Made by a program: the position numbers and the translations under genes. The notes under the pieces were generated by a model, which saw nothing but the letters and a program-made list of their open reading frames with translations, was not told where the DNA came from and made no database searches. 16,462 nucleotides of DNA from an uncultured Flavobacterium sp. (lineage in GTDB: Bacteria; Bacteroidota; Bacteroidia; Flavobacteriales; Flavobacteriaceae), in NCBI RefSeq assembly GCF_946481155.1, contig NZ_CAMLMK010000063.1, positions 1 to 16,462 on the forward strand, given 5' to 3'. Shown one piece after another: positions 1 through 6,945 of this stretch (position 1 is its first letter; each line of letters starts with the position of its first letter).

Positions 1-1
1 T

Positions 2-52
2 ACTTACGAGGTAAAAAACTATATTTATTCAACACAAAATGCAGAAGGGTGA
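2..52 (+). CDS. 3' end of an upstream gene (partial, unidentified)
   Basis: This frame is open from the left edge and ends with a TGA at 50-52. It gives a C-terminus of 16 residues ending in QNAEG. The stop overlaps the proposed GTG start of the next gene (GTGA at 49-52), an arrangement typical of translationally coupled neighbours, and this is the main support for the call. Sixteen residues are too few to name a family. The competing reading is that the next gene's frame, which is also open to the window edge, starts further upstream and that this is only leader sequence. Confidence 0.3.
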   Translation, partial: TYEVKNYIYSTQNAEG

Positions 53-735
53 TTAACTTAAAGAACATTTCGAAAACAATAGTAATTCTATACTTCGTAA
101 ATCTTGCTGTTTATAGTTTTTTCTCGCTGATTGATAATGAAGACCTTGGAAAATATTTTTGGTTTTCAAGAATTCCCATCCTGATGGTTTTGTATTTCAT
201 AAGTTCTAAAGAAAGGAAAATTATCTATTTCATTGGACTTTTATTGTATCAGCTGGCGTCCGTTTTATTTTTTACAGGGAATCAGGATTATTTCGTTTTA
301 GGGACCTTTTCTTCGGTGCTTTTCAAATTTTGTCTCGTTCTGCTGGTTTGGGATTTATTCACGAAAAAAAATCGGATCCCCATTATTTTTGCCAGCATGC
401 CTTTTTTTATTCTGTATTTGTATGTGATCGAATTGGTTGTGGAATCTCTGGGCGACAGTTATTATGTATGGATAATGAATGCGCTGCTGACCTCTTTTTT
501 AGGCGGCGTAGCTATTATTCATTACCTTAACGATGCCGATCGAAAGGGCTATTGGTTATTGATCAGCGCCATTTTGTTTATCATACAGATCGCGGCGTTT
601 TTCATCAATAAATTCTACATTAAAAGCGAGGGAATTTACCAGATGGTTATTCTTTCCTATGGAATTTCGCACTATACATTTTATAAATTCCTGGTTGTAA
701 AAGAAGAAGAGCAGCAGTTGAAATCGGCTTCATAA
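49..735 (+). CDS. Eight-helix membrane protein, YhhN/lysoplasmalogenase-like
   Basis: This is a strongly hydrophobic 228-residue protein with about eight predicted membrane segments, near residues 10-27, 37-53, 58-76, 81-101, 108-130, 138-159, 166-186 and 194-214, and a short charged tail. Length, helix count and layout resemble the YhhN family, whose studied members are lysoplasmalogenases that hydrolyse the vinyl-ether bond of lysoplasmalogens. The match is by overall pattern: the family's acidic residues cannot be assigned with confidence, so function is only suggested. The GTG start is chosen because it overlaps the preceding TGA. The frame is open to the window edge, so an earlier start outside the window is possible. 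The menD promoter lies across its 3' end, so menD can be transcribed independently of this gene. Confidence 0.6.
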   Translation: MINLKNISKTIVILYFVNLAVYSFFSLIDNEDLGKYFWFSRIPILMVLYFISSKERKIIYFIGLLLYQLASVLFFTGNQDYFVLGTFSSVLFKFCLVLLVWDLFTKKNRIPIIFASMPFFILYLYVIELVVESLGDSYYVWIMNALLTSFLGGVAIIHYLNDADRKGYWLLISAILFIIQIAAFFINKFYIKSEGIYQMVILSYGISHYTFYKFLVVKEEEQQLKSAS

Positions 736-747
736 TTTGTAACTTTG
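718..747 (+). promoter_or_regulatory. Bacteroidota-type promoter of menD
   Basis: TTG at 718-720, a 19-base spacer and TAACTTTG at 740-747 match the Bacteroidota primary sigma pattern (-33 TTG, -7 TAnnTTTG) exactly. Transcription would begin a few bases before the menD ATG at 767, leaving a very short leader. The -33 element lies within the last codons of the upstream membrane-protein gene. Confidence 0.75.
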
Positions 748-766
748 CGTTTCACAAACCGTAAAA

Positions 767-2419
767 ATGATCTACCCAAAAATACCTTTAGCGCAAAGCA
801 TACTTGAAATCTGCAACGCTAAAGACATTCATGATATTGTAATTTCCCCAGGTTCCCGAAATGCGCCTTTAACCATTGGTTTCGCAAGTAATCCGGCTTT
901 CCGTTGTTACAGTATTGCCGACGAGCGCTGTGCCGCTTTTTTTGCATTGGGCATGGCGCAACAGAAGCGTAAACCCGTTGCGATAGTGTGTACCTCAGGT
1001 TCGGCATTGCTGAATTATTACCCGGCCATTGCTGAAGCTTTTTATAGTGAAATTCCACTAGTAGTTATTACGGCGGATCGCCCAAAAAACAAAATTGATA
1101 TCGGTGACGGGCAAACGATTCGCCAGGAAAATGTATTCGCCAATCATATTCTTTTCAACGCCAATTTAAACGAAAATGCCTCCGAAGAAAACGATTTGAA
1201 AATCAACGAGGCCATTCATCTTGCGATTGCAAAAAAAGGTCCGGTACACATTAATGCGCCTTTTGAAGAACCTTTGTATGAAACCGTAGAAGAACTTTCG
1301 ATTCAGCCAAAAATAGTGGAATTATACAATGAGAAGAAAGCATTGCCAAATCTCGAAGCATTTGCAAAACAGTGGAATAACGCCAAAAAGAAACTGATTT
1401 TAATCGGCGGCAATTACCCGAACGAAATTGATCCTGTTTTTATAAATCAGCTTGCAGAGGATGAGTCTGTCGTGGTTATGACCGAAGTTACGTCAAACAT
1501 TCATCATCCGAACTTCATTACAAATATCGATACCATCATTACACCATTTACGGAAGAAGATTTTGAAGCCTTTCAACCGGAAATCCTGGTCACTTTTGGC
1601 GGGATGATCGTTTCCAAACGTATCAAAGCGTTTTTGAGAAAATACAAGCCAAGCGAGCATTGGCATATTGATGAACTTCGTGCCTACGACACCTTTGAAG
1701 CGCTGTCGGACCATTTTCAAACCACACCAAATGCCTTTTTCAGCGAATTTTTGCCGAAGACAAAAGCCGTTGAGAGTGATTATCTGCAAAAAGCCCTGAA
1801 TTTGAAGGCTCTCAGAAAAGAGCACCATAACCGATATATGGAAACAATACCGTTTTCAGACATCAAGGTTTTTGGCGAAATTTTACCTAAAATGCCTGAA
1901 GATTGTCAATTGCAGATAAGCAATAGTTCACCGATTCGCTATGCGCAGTTGTTTGACATAAATCCGAATATCGAAGTCTTCTGCAACCGAGGAACAAGCG
2001 GTATCGACGGAAGTACTACAACAGCAATAGGAGCGGCATTGGCTTCCGGAAAACCAACAATCATGATTACCGGCGATGTGAGTTTCTTCTATGACAGCAA
2101 TGCGCTTTGGAACAATTATATCCCGAAAAATTTTAAGATCATTCTCATAAACAATAGAGGAGGAGGTATTTTCAGAATTCTTCCCGGTCATCAGGAGACG
2201 CCTGTTTTCAATACTTTTTTTGAAACCACACACAATTTGACCGGAGAACATTTAGCTAAAATGTATGGCTTCGGGTATTTTGAAAGCAGTAACGAACCAG
2301 AATTGCAAAACGCGATGAAAGACTTTTTGGCTTCTGAAAAACCATGCATCCTCGAGATTTTTACGCCAACGGAAATCAACAACAAAATACTGTTGGATTA
2401 CTTCAGAAATTTAACATAA
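767..2419 (+). CDS. menD: MenD, SEPHCHC synthase (menaquinone biosynthesis)
   Basis: MenD is a thiamine-diphosphate enzyme. It condenses isochorismate with the succinic semialdehyde unit from 2-oxoglutarate, giving 2-succinyl-5-enolpyruvyl-6-hydroxy-3-cyclohexene-1-carboxylate, the first committed step towards menaquinone. The 550 residues fit the family. Visible signatures are the N-terminal SPGSRNAPL (27-35), the cofactor-activating glutamate in ADER (E53), the NRGTSGIDG segment that begins the C-terminal ThDP domain, and the metal/diphosphate motif starting at G436-D437 with asparagines 462/463 about 26 residues later. The ATG lies about 20 bases after a consensus -7 element. An 8-base-stem hairpin follows the gene. 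The other men genes of the window lie more than 6 kb downstream, so menD appears to be transcribed separately from menB-menA. Confidence 0.97.
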   Translation: MIYPKIPLAQSILEICNAKDIHDIVISPGSRNAPLTIGFASNPAFRCYSIADERCAAFFALGMAQQKRKPVAIVCTSGSALLNYYPAIAEAFYSEIPLVVITADRPKNKIDIGDGQTIRQENVFANHILFNANLNENASEENDLKINEAIHLAIAKKGPVHINAPFEEPLYETVEELSIQPKIVELYNEKKALPNLEAFAKQWNNAKKKLILIGGNYPNEIDPVFINQLAEDESVVVMTEVTSNIHHPNFITNIDTIITPFTEEDFEAFQPEILVTFGGMIVSKRIKAFLRKYKPSEHWHIDELRAYDTFEALSDHFQTTPNAFFSEFLPKTKAVESDYLQKALNLKALRKEHHNRYMETIPFSDIKVFGEILPKMPEDCQLQISNSSPIRYAQLFDINPNIEVFCNRGTSGIDGSTTTAIGAALASGKPTIMITGDVSFFYDSNALWNNYIPKNFKIILINNRGGGIFRILPGHQETPVFNTFFETTHNLTGEHLAKMYGFGYFESSNEPELQNAMKDFLASEKPCILEIFTPTEINNKILLDYFRNLT

Positions 2420-2439
2420 GCGTCATACGTTAAAGTACG

Positions 2440-2462
2440 AAAAAACTTCTTTTTAGTTTTTT
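2440..2462 (+). terminator. Possible AT-rich terminator after menD
   Basis: An 8-base inverted repeat, AAAAAACT / AGTTTTTT, encloses a 7-base T-rich loop 20 bases after the menD stop. It ends in a T-run, as simple Flavobacterium terminators often do. The stem is almost all A-T and therefore weak. A likely -7 element for the next gene (TAAATTTG, 2470-2477) follows directly, which agrees with a transcription boundary here. Confidence 0.45.
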
Positions 2463-2469
2463 AAATGGT

Positions 2470-2477
2470 TAAATTTG
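2470..2477 (+). promoter_or_regulatory. Probable -7 element for the DUF2853 gene
   Basis: TAAATTTG matches TAnnTTTG and sits 22 bases before the ATG at 2500. No TTG stands at the usual 18-19 base distance upstream, so only half of the promoter is supported. Confidence 0.4.
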
Positions 2478-2499
2478 GGAAAACTAAATACAGAAAGCG

Positions 2500-2841
2500 A
2501 TGAGTAAAAGAGACGAATTAATCGAAAAATACGCCGCGGATTTAAAAGAAAAATGTGGAGTAACACCAAACATTGATTTGCTTACAAAAGTAGTCATCGG
2601 TTGTGGTCCGGCTATCTACAATAAAGATTCTGCAACAGTTTCAGGTACTTCTGAGAAGGAGTTGACCATTGTGAAAAATAATTTTCTGATCAAAAAACTG
2701 GGGTTGAAAGACGGTCCTGATTTAGACAAAGGAATTGATGCTGTAATCAATAAATACGGGCGTTCCAATAAAAGTAAGTATCGTGCGGTTGTTTATTATT
2801 TACTTGCGGTTCATTTTAAGAAAGAAAGCGTTTATAAATAG
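2500..2841 (+). CDS. DUF2853 family protein
   Basis: This is a soluble 113-residue protein rich in lysine and helix-forming residues, with no signal peptide or membrane segment. The opening KRDELIEKYAADLKEK, the central GPAIYNKDSATVSG and the closing YRAVVYYLLAVHF match the DUF2853 family as I know it from Bacteroidota and some Proteobacteria. No biochemical function is established for the family, and I see no catalytic motif. It stands alone between menD and the S1-domain gene, each of which has its own consensus promoter. Its position here may be conserved in flavobacteria, but that is recollection and was not tested. Confidence 0.85.
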   Translation: MSKRDELIEKYAADLKEKCGVTPNIDLLTKVVIGCGPAIYNKDSATVSGTSEKELTIVKNNFLIKKLGLKDGPDLDKGIDAVINKYGRSNKSKYRAVVYYLLAVHFKKESVYK

Positions 2842-2879
2842 CGGTTTGGGAAGAAAAGCGTTAGGTTGACCGTTTTTTA

Positions 2880-2909
2880 TTGAAACAGCTTTGAAACTTT
2901 GTACCTTTG
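2880..2909 (+). promoter_or_regulatory. Promoter of the CvfB-like gene; decides its start
   Basis: TTG at 2880-2882, a 19-base spacer and TACCTTTG at 2902-2909 give the same architecture and spacing as the menD promoter. The frame of the next gene is open through this region from a TTG at 2899, but translation cannot begin upstream of or inside the -7 element, so the first usable start is the ATG at 2929. Confidence 0.75.
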
Positions 2910-2928
2910 CCACTTTGAAACTGCGAAT

Positions 2929-3774
2929 ATGATTGAAATAGGAAAATACAATACGCTTACAATATTAAGAGATACGAAGGTTGGTTTGTTTCTTGGTAAC
3001 CCCACAGAAGACCCGGAAGGAGTTCATGATATCTTATTGCCTAACAAATATGTGCCCCGCGAATTTGAAATCGGCGATGAAATGACCGTATTCGTTTATC
3101 TGGATCATGAAGAAAGACCTGTGGCGACAACATTGGAGCCGTATATTTTCTTAAACGAATTTGCCCTTTTACGTGTAAATTATACTAATCAGATTGGAGC
3201 CTTCATGGATTGGGGAATGGAAAAAGACATTTTAGTGCCTTTCAAAGAGCAAGCCCGTCCGATGGAAAAAGGAAAACGCTATTTGGTTTACCTTTATATG
3301 GATGAGAAAACCAATCGTCTGGTAGCTTCCAGTAAATTGAACCAGTTCCTGAATAATGACGAGATTTCTGTGGAAGTTGGAGAGGAAGTAGATCTGATCG
3401 TTTCACATATTACCGATTTGGGTATCAACGTAATCATCAACGAAAAACACAAAGGCCTTCTATATAAGAATGAAGTCTATGACGATTTACGCACCGGCGA
3501 TCGTATTGTAGGATTTATTAAAACCATTCGCCCTGATGGGAAAATCGATGTTTCTACGCGGAAATTAGGTTTTGAAGGTATTGAGCCCAATGCACAAATA
3601 ATTTTAGATGAGCTGAAGGCGAGCAGAGGTTTTCTTCGCTTAAATGATGATTCCCATCCAGAAGACATCAAAACCGTTCTGAAAATGAGTAAGAAGACGT
3701 TTAAGAAAGCAATTGGCCTGTTGTACAAACAAAAACTCATCGAAATTAAAGACGACGGCATCTATCTGTTGTAA
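2929..3774 (+). CDS. CvfB/YitL-like S1-domain RNA-binding protein
   Basis: This 281-residue cytosolic protein resembles Staphylococcus CvfB and Bacillus YitL, RNA-binding regulators of about 300 residues. Three S1-like beta-barrel modules can be followed: roughly 1-60, 65-135 (with MDWGMEKDILVPF, typical of the family) and 140-210 (with LGINVIINEKHKGLLY). They are followed by a lysine-rich winged-helix-like C-terminus (about 215-281) that ends in a KDDGIYLL strand. The family is implicated in post-transcriptional control of gene expression; the RNA targets here are unknown. The start is set by the promoter just upstream; a TTG start ten codons earlier would fall inside that promoter. The gene is apparently a single transcription unit. 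Confidence 0.88.
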   Translation: MIEIGKYNTLTILRDTKVGLFLGNPTEDPEGVHDILLPNKYVPREFEIGDEMTVFVYLDHEERPVATTLEPYIFLNEFALLRVNYTNQIGAFMDWGMEKDILVPFKEQARPMEKGKRYLVYLYMDEKTNRLVASSKLNQFLNNDEISVEVGEEVDLIVSHITDLGINVIINEKHKGLLYKNEVYDDLRTGDRIVGFIKTIRPDGKIDVSTRKLGFEGIEPNAQIILDELKASRGFLRLNDDSHPEDIKTVLKMSKKTFKKAIGLLYKQKLIEIKDDGIYLL

Positions 3775-3831
3775 TTCAATTACTTATAGTTAAAAATTCC
3801 TAAATTTAAAGTGTATCTTAAGATTTAATCG

Positions 3832-3858
3832 TATATTTGTATATACAATTATTGTATA
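3832..3858 (+). promoter_or_regulatory. -7 element overlapped by a palindromic site (possible operator)
   Basis: TATATTTG at 3832-3839 is a good -7 element 22 bases before the dioxygenase ATG; no TTG is seen at the usual distance. Its end overlaps a perfect 12-base palindrome, TTGTATATACAA (3837-3848), which runs into a second symmetric site, TATACAAT-T-ATTGTATA (3842-3858), with 8-base arms. Three ATTGTATA-type half-sites are thus packed around the expected transcription start, as expected for the operator of a dimeric repressor. A short AT-rich mRNA hairpin is the alternative. Confidence 0.4.
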
Positions 3859-3861
3859 GAA

Positions 3862-4740
3862 ATGAATAGATCAGATTTTATTAAAACACTATTAGGAGGA
3901 GCAGCCATGGCAAGTTTACAACCGTTTTACAATTGGACACAGGATTTAAAGGAAGTTGACGAGAAGCTGCCCGTATTATTTATTGGCCACGGTTCACCAA
4001 TGAACGGCATCGAGGATAATGAATTTTCACAAACCTGGGCCGCAATGGGGAGAGAAATCCTAAAACCTAAAGCTGTTTTAGTAATTTCTGCGCATTGGCT
4101 GACACGGGGAACGCATATCACCGCAATGAACAATCCGAAAACAATCCATGATTTTGGAGGTTTTCCGCAAGAGCTGTTTAATGTCCAATATCCTGCGCCC
4201 GGCAATCCTGAATTAGCTATGGCTACCAAACAGTTAATCACTTCTACCGATGTGGGCTTAGACCACGATTGGGGTTTGGATCATGGCACGTGGACTGTCG
4301 TCAGGCATATGTATCCCGATGCTGATATTCCGGTATTGCAGTTGAGCATCGATTACAGCAAACCACCGCAATACCATTATGATTTAGCCAAGCAATTGGC
4401 AAGCCTGCGCAAAAAAGGCGTCCTGATTATCGGAAGTGGAAATATGGTACACAACCTAAGAATGGTCGCTTGGGATAAGTTAAGCGAACCGGAGTATGGT
4501 TTCGATTGGGCAAATGAAATGAATGCAATTTTCAAGCATAAAATCGCTGACGGCAATCACAAAGCACTGATTAATTACGAAACATTGGATAAAGCCGCAA
4601 AATTGGCGATTCCAACTCCGGATCATTATTATCCAATGCTATATTCATTGGCATTACAGGATACAAAAGACGAAATCAGTTTCTTTAACGATAAAGCAGT
4701 TGGTGGTTCGCTGACAATGACTTCCGTGAAGATTAGTTAA
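3862..4740 (+). CDS. LigB/DODA-type extradiol dioxygenase (YgiD-like)
   Basis: The 292-residue protein belongs to the class III extradiol dioxygenase family that includes plant DOPA dioxygenase and E. coli YgiD; these open catechol rings using a histidine-bound metal. Family motifs are seen at FIGHGSPMNG (H43), VLVISAHW (H78), GSGNMVHNL (H197) and TPDHYYP (H255); these histidines are the expected metal and acid/base residues. The substrate cannot be read from sequence; L-DOPA or another catechol is possible. It is longer than cytosolic YgiD because of an N-terminal extension, MNRSDFIKTLLGGAAMA, that looks like a Tat leader with the second arginine replaced by serine. Expression probably starts at the -7 element at 3832, with a possible operator overlapping it. 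Its stop overlaps the convergent PH-domain gene by 8 bases. Confidence 0.88.
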   Translation: MNRSDFIKTLLGGAAMASLQPFYNWTQDLKEVDEKLPVLFIGHGSPMNGIEDNEFSQTWAAMGREILKPKAVLVISAHWLTRGTHITAMNNPKTIHDFGGFPQELFNVQYPAPGNPELAMATKQLITSTDVGLDHDWGLDHGTWTVVRHMYPDADIPVLQLSIDYSKPPQYHYDLAKQLASLRKKGVLIIGSGNMVHNLRMVAWDKLSEPEYGFDWANEMNAIFKHKIADGNHKALINYETLDKAAKLAIPTPDHYYPMLYSLALQDTKDEISFFNDKAVGGSLTMTSVKIS

Positions 4741-5167
4741 TTATCTCAATGTCAGGATTAATTTTCAATAATTCGCCAATGAATGCTTCTTTGTTTTTTG
4801 GCGAGATATAAATATCATCAAATTTATTATACGTCACTGTCAGGCCATGTGAACCAAGGGCTGGCTTTACTATTGACGATACAAAGAAGGTTTTGACATG
4901 TTCTATTTTTCGAATCTGATAAATGTCAATTTTACCACGTATCGGACCAGAATAATAGTTCAAGCTTTTGTCTTTAATTTTATATTTAGTATCGATTAAA
5001 ATCCAAATAACCAATCCGCCAATCAGACTTAAAAAAATTCGAAGTCCTGGCGGAACTGATTCCCCGGCATCGTTTTCCGTTATAAAAAAAGAAGAAATAA
5101 TAAGTAAAACAACAAGCCATAAAATCGGTACAAAAAGAAGGCTTTGGGATGAAGTATATGTTTTCAT
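4733..5167 (-). CDS. Small PH-domain membrane protein (YyaB-like bacterial PH)
   Basis: The 144-residue protein has two N-terminal membrane segments (about residues 9-29 and 43-59) followed by a cytoplasmic domain of about 80 residues. The pattern DTKYKIKDKSLNYYSGPIRG, then IYQIRKIE, then YISPKNKEAFIGELLKINP matches the YyaB-like bacterial PH domain, in which a basic strand is followed by a serine-rich linker and an ISP-x-[DN]-x-x-x-F helix start. Function of this family is unknown. It lies 23 bases downstream of the serine-hydrolase gene on the same strand and is probably its operon partner. Its last codons overlap the end of the convergent dioxygenase gene by 8 bases. Confidence 0.75.
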   Translation of the reverse strand: MKTYTSSQSLLFVPILWLVVLLIISSFFITENDAGESVPPGLRIFLSLIGGLVIWILIDTKYKIKDKSLNYYSGPIRGKIDIYQIRKIEHVKTFFVSSIVKPALGSHGLTVTYNKFDDIYISPKNKEAFIGELLKINPDIEIIN

Positions 5168-5190
5168 GTAATGTTTATCTACTAACTACA

Positions 5191-6378
5191 TTACTCAGCC
5201 CCAATAACATCGTCCTTAAATTCAAAAGGATAATCCCCAAAATGCGGTGCCAGTTTCTTGGTTTTATAGGTTTTGTGTGTGTATTTGTTGGATAAAGCAA
5301 TAATCGTTACATTTTCCTTGCGCAATGTCACCAACGACGAGGTATTCCCATGCCACCAGCCGTTATGGAAGAAATACTTTTGGCCGGTTTCAAATTCAAG
5401 CATGCGGATGCCTAAGCCGTAATTACGCGTACCTTTTCGCTCATAGCTGTAACCCTGGAACATTTCCGCTTTCATTTTTTTGCTTAAAAAGGCATCGGAA
5501 TAAGTGGCAGTTTCAAATTTGAGTAAATCTCTCGGCGTGGAATAAATATTTTTGTCACCATACACCTGATCCAGGAACTCAAAAGCAAGACGCAGGTAGT
5601 TATTTTTATAAGATTGGCTTACATTCTCTTTCTTTTCCAGATCATCAAAAACAAAAGTGTTTCTCATTCCCAGTGGCTCGAAAATCATTTCCTTCATGAC
5701 TTGGGCGTATTTTTTCCCGGTCGTTTTTTCTATGATTAAAGCCAATAAGGCATAATTAGTATTGCAATAGCCAAAACGGGTTCCTGGCTGGGATTCTAAT
5801 CCAATCGGTTTTGTAGCCAATAAATTCAGGACATCCTCATTGGTCAGCGTTTGTTTTTTGTCCCAAACACCTTTATCATCAGTGAAATAAGCATAATTAC
5901 GCAAGCCACTTCTGTGATTCAAAAGCATACGCACTGTAGTTTTCTCATGTGGAAAGGTAGGAAGATAAGCTTGAACTGGGTCTTCGAGCACTATTTTGCC
6001 GTCTTCTGCGAGTTTTAACACGCAAACTGCCGTAAGCATCTTACTTACCGAAGCAATATGAATCGGTTTGTCTGCAGTAATTTTATCGTCTTTTTCCTTA
6101 TAAGCGTAACCGGTGTAGTTTTCATAAATAATCTGGCCATTTTTAGCCACAAGAAAGCCCCCGCTGAAATCTTTTGCATTATAATATTTATCGTAAAAAT
6201 TCTCGCAGAAAATTTTGTTTTCGGCAGTGTATTTTGGGCTAAGCTTTGGCAAGCTAACCTCATATTTATCGGCTAAAAGGACAGTATCATTATCATCGCT
6301 TCCGTTTTTTCCTGATTTGTCTTTACAGCTTAAAAATAGTAATAGTGAAAGTATGGGGATATATCTTGAAATTCTCAT
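5191..6378 (-). CDS. Lipoprotein serine hydrolase, class C beta-lactamase fold
   Basis: A 395-residue member of the penicillin-binding/beta-lactamase superfamily. Motif 1 is S110-V-S-K113 with the nucleophilic serine, motif 2 is Y204-C-N206, and the third motif is H338-N-G340 in place of KTG, as usual in class C and esterase-like members. A lipoprotein signal peptide with C18 (LLFLSC) is followed by a Ser/Asp/Asn-rich linker, so the enzyme should be membrane-anchored on the periplasmic or outer face. Substrate (peptidoglycan peptide, D-amino acid peptide or ester) cannot be decided; beta-lactam resistance should not be assumed. The frame stays open 16 codons further upstream to 6426, but those codons lie upstream of and within the promoter at 6398-6426, so the ATG at 6376-6378 is the start. 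Confidence 0.88.
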   Translation of the reverse strand: MRISRYIPILSLLLFLSCKDKSGKNGSDDNDTVLLADKYEVSLPKLSPKYTAENKIFCENFYDKYYNAKDFSGGFLVAKNGQIIYENYTGYAYKEKDDKITADKPIHIASVSKMLTAVCVLKLAEDGKIVLEDPVQAYLPTFPHEKTTVRMLLNHRSGLRNYAYFTDDKGVWDKKQTLTNEDVLNLLATKPIGLESQPGTRFGYCNTNYALLALIIEKTTGKKYAQVMKEMIFEPLGMRNTFVFDDLEKKENVSQSYKNNYLRLAFEFLDQVYGDKNIYSTPRDLLKFETATYSDAFLSKKMKAEMFQGYSYERKGTRNYGLGIRMLEFETGQKYFFHNGWWHGNTSSLVTLRKENVTIIALSNKYTHKTYKTKKLAPHFGDYPFEFKDDVIGAE

Positions 6379-6397
6379 TGTAAAATTCGTAAAAAAG

Positions 6398-6426
6398 CAA
6401 ATATAAATAACCATTGTTATTTTCAA
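6398..6426 (-). promoter_or_regulatory. Promoter of the lipoprotein serine hydrolase
   Basis: Read on the minus strand, TTG (6426-6424), an 18-base spacer and TATATTTG (6405-6398) match the Bacteroidota -33/-7 pattern. Transcription would start about 10 bases before the ATG at 6378. This promoter excludes the upstream in-frame ATG codons as starts. Confidence 0.65.
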
Positions 6427-6483
6427 AATCTAAACCGAAAATAATTCTGTTAAAGTTTTGTTGCATTTTGCTGGCATGGGTAT

Positions 6484-6524
6484 AAAAAACAATCGCCTCA
6501 ATAGTAAGACTATTAAGGCGATTG
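6484..6524 (-). terminator. Strong rho-independent terminator (minus strand)
   Basis: Arms at 6490-6505 and 6509-6524 form a 16-base stem with a 3-base loop. As minus-strand RNA every position pairs (one U-G wobble), whereas the plus-strand RNA has one C-A mismatch. On the minus strand the stem is followed directly by six Ts (A-run at 6484-6489). It therefore ends transcription of the minus-strand genes to its right, about 110 bases after the small lipoprotein's stop, and separates them from the serine hydrolase unit. Confidence 0.85.
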
Positions 6525-6636
6525 CTAAATTTTATTTGTCTTCAAATAGTGCAATCAAAGCTGATTTTATTAAAACCTGGTGTTCACATATTTCAACCTG
6601 TGAGCTTTATCATTCCTTAAAGACTAATTAACTTTC

Positions 6637-6831
6637 TTATTTCTTAGAAATAGTTATTGTATCTTTCACTTCAACCACAGGTGCTACTTCATCAGTTGTA
6701 ATACTATCGGTTGCGATTGTATCTACTTGCTCCTCCATTGTTACTTCCGTTGTTTCTACTTTTTCGGAATTTTTGCAACTTGCAAAAAATACTACAGATA
6801 AAAGAGCGACAAAAATTACAGATTTTTTCAA
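6637..6831 (-). CDS. Small putative lipoprotein, 64 residues
   Basis: The N-terminus MKKSVIFVALLSVVFFASC is a typical lipoprotein signal peptide with C19 as the lipidated residue. The mature part, about 46 residues, is acidic, rich in Thr, Val, Glu and Asp, has no aromatic residue or further cysteine, and is probably unstructured. Such short acidic lipoproteins are common and poorly understood in flavobacteria; no function can be assigned. It follows the peptidase gene on the same strand after 114 AT-rich bases that hold a possible weak terminator (6917-6938) and a 5-base-stem hairpin (6871-6885), so it may have its own promoter, although I found no good match. A strong terminator lies downstream. 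Confidence 0.7.
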   Translation of the reverse strand: MKKSVIFVALLSVVFFASCKNSEKVETTEVTMEEQVDTIATDSITTDEVAPVVEVKDTITISKK

Positions 6832-6916
6832 AGAATAAATTTTTTAATTAATAAATCAGTGATCTAAATAACCTCATTTCGAGGTAGTTAAAGTTACAAA
6901 AATTAAAATTATAAAC

Positions 6917-6938
6917 TAAAAAATTAACGTCTTTTTTA
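6917..6938 (-). terminator. Possible weak AT-only terminator after the peptidase gene
   Basis: TAAAAAA / TTTTTTA arms of 7 bases enclose an 8-base loop just after the peptidase stop. The style is like the hairpin after menD, but the stem has no G-C pair and its reality is uncertain. Confidence 0.3.
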
Positions 6939-6945
6939 CCTCTTT

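Noticed and set aside
1928..2251. Antisense reading frame of about 107 codons inside menD
   Set aside because: It lies wholly opposite a well-supported enzyme gene, has no recognisable domain and no promoter; the same applies to other antisense frames in menD, the bPH2 genes, menA and menC.
2899..2928. TTG-initiated extension of the CvfB-like protein
   Set aside because: The ten extra codons overlap the -7 element and the expected transcription start; the ATG at 2929 also fits the family N-terminus.
5191..6378. Calling the serine hydrolase an antibiotic-resistance beta-lactamase
   Set aside because: Only superfamily motifs are visible, the third motif is HNG, and the protein is a lipoprotein; such members are commonly peptidases or esterases, so resistance cannot be claimed.
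6379..6426. Sixteen-residue N-terminal extension of the serine hydrolase
   Set aside because: It lies upstream of and within the promoter, and the lipoprotein signal peptide begins at the internal ATG.
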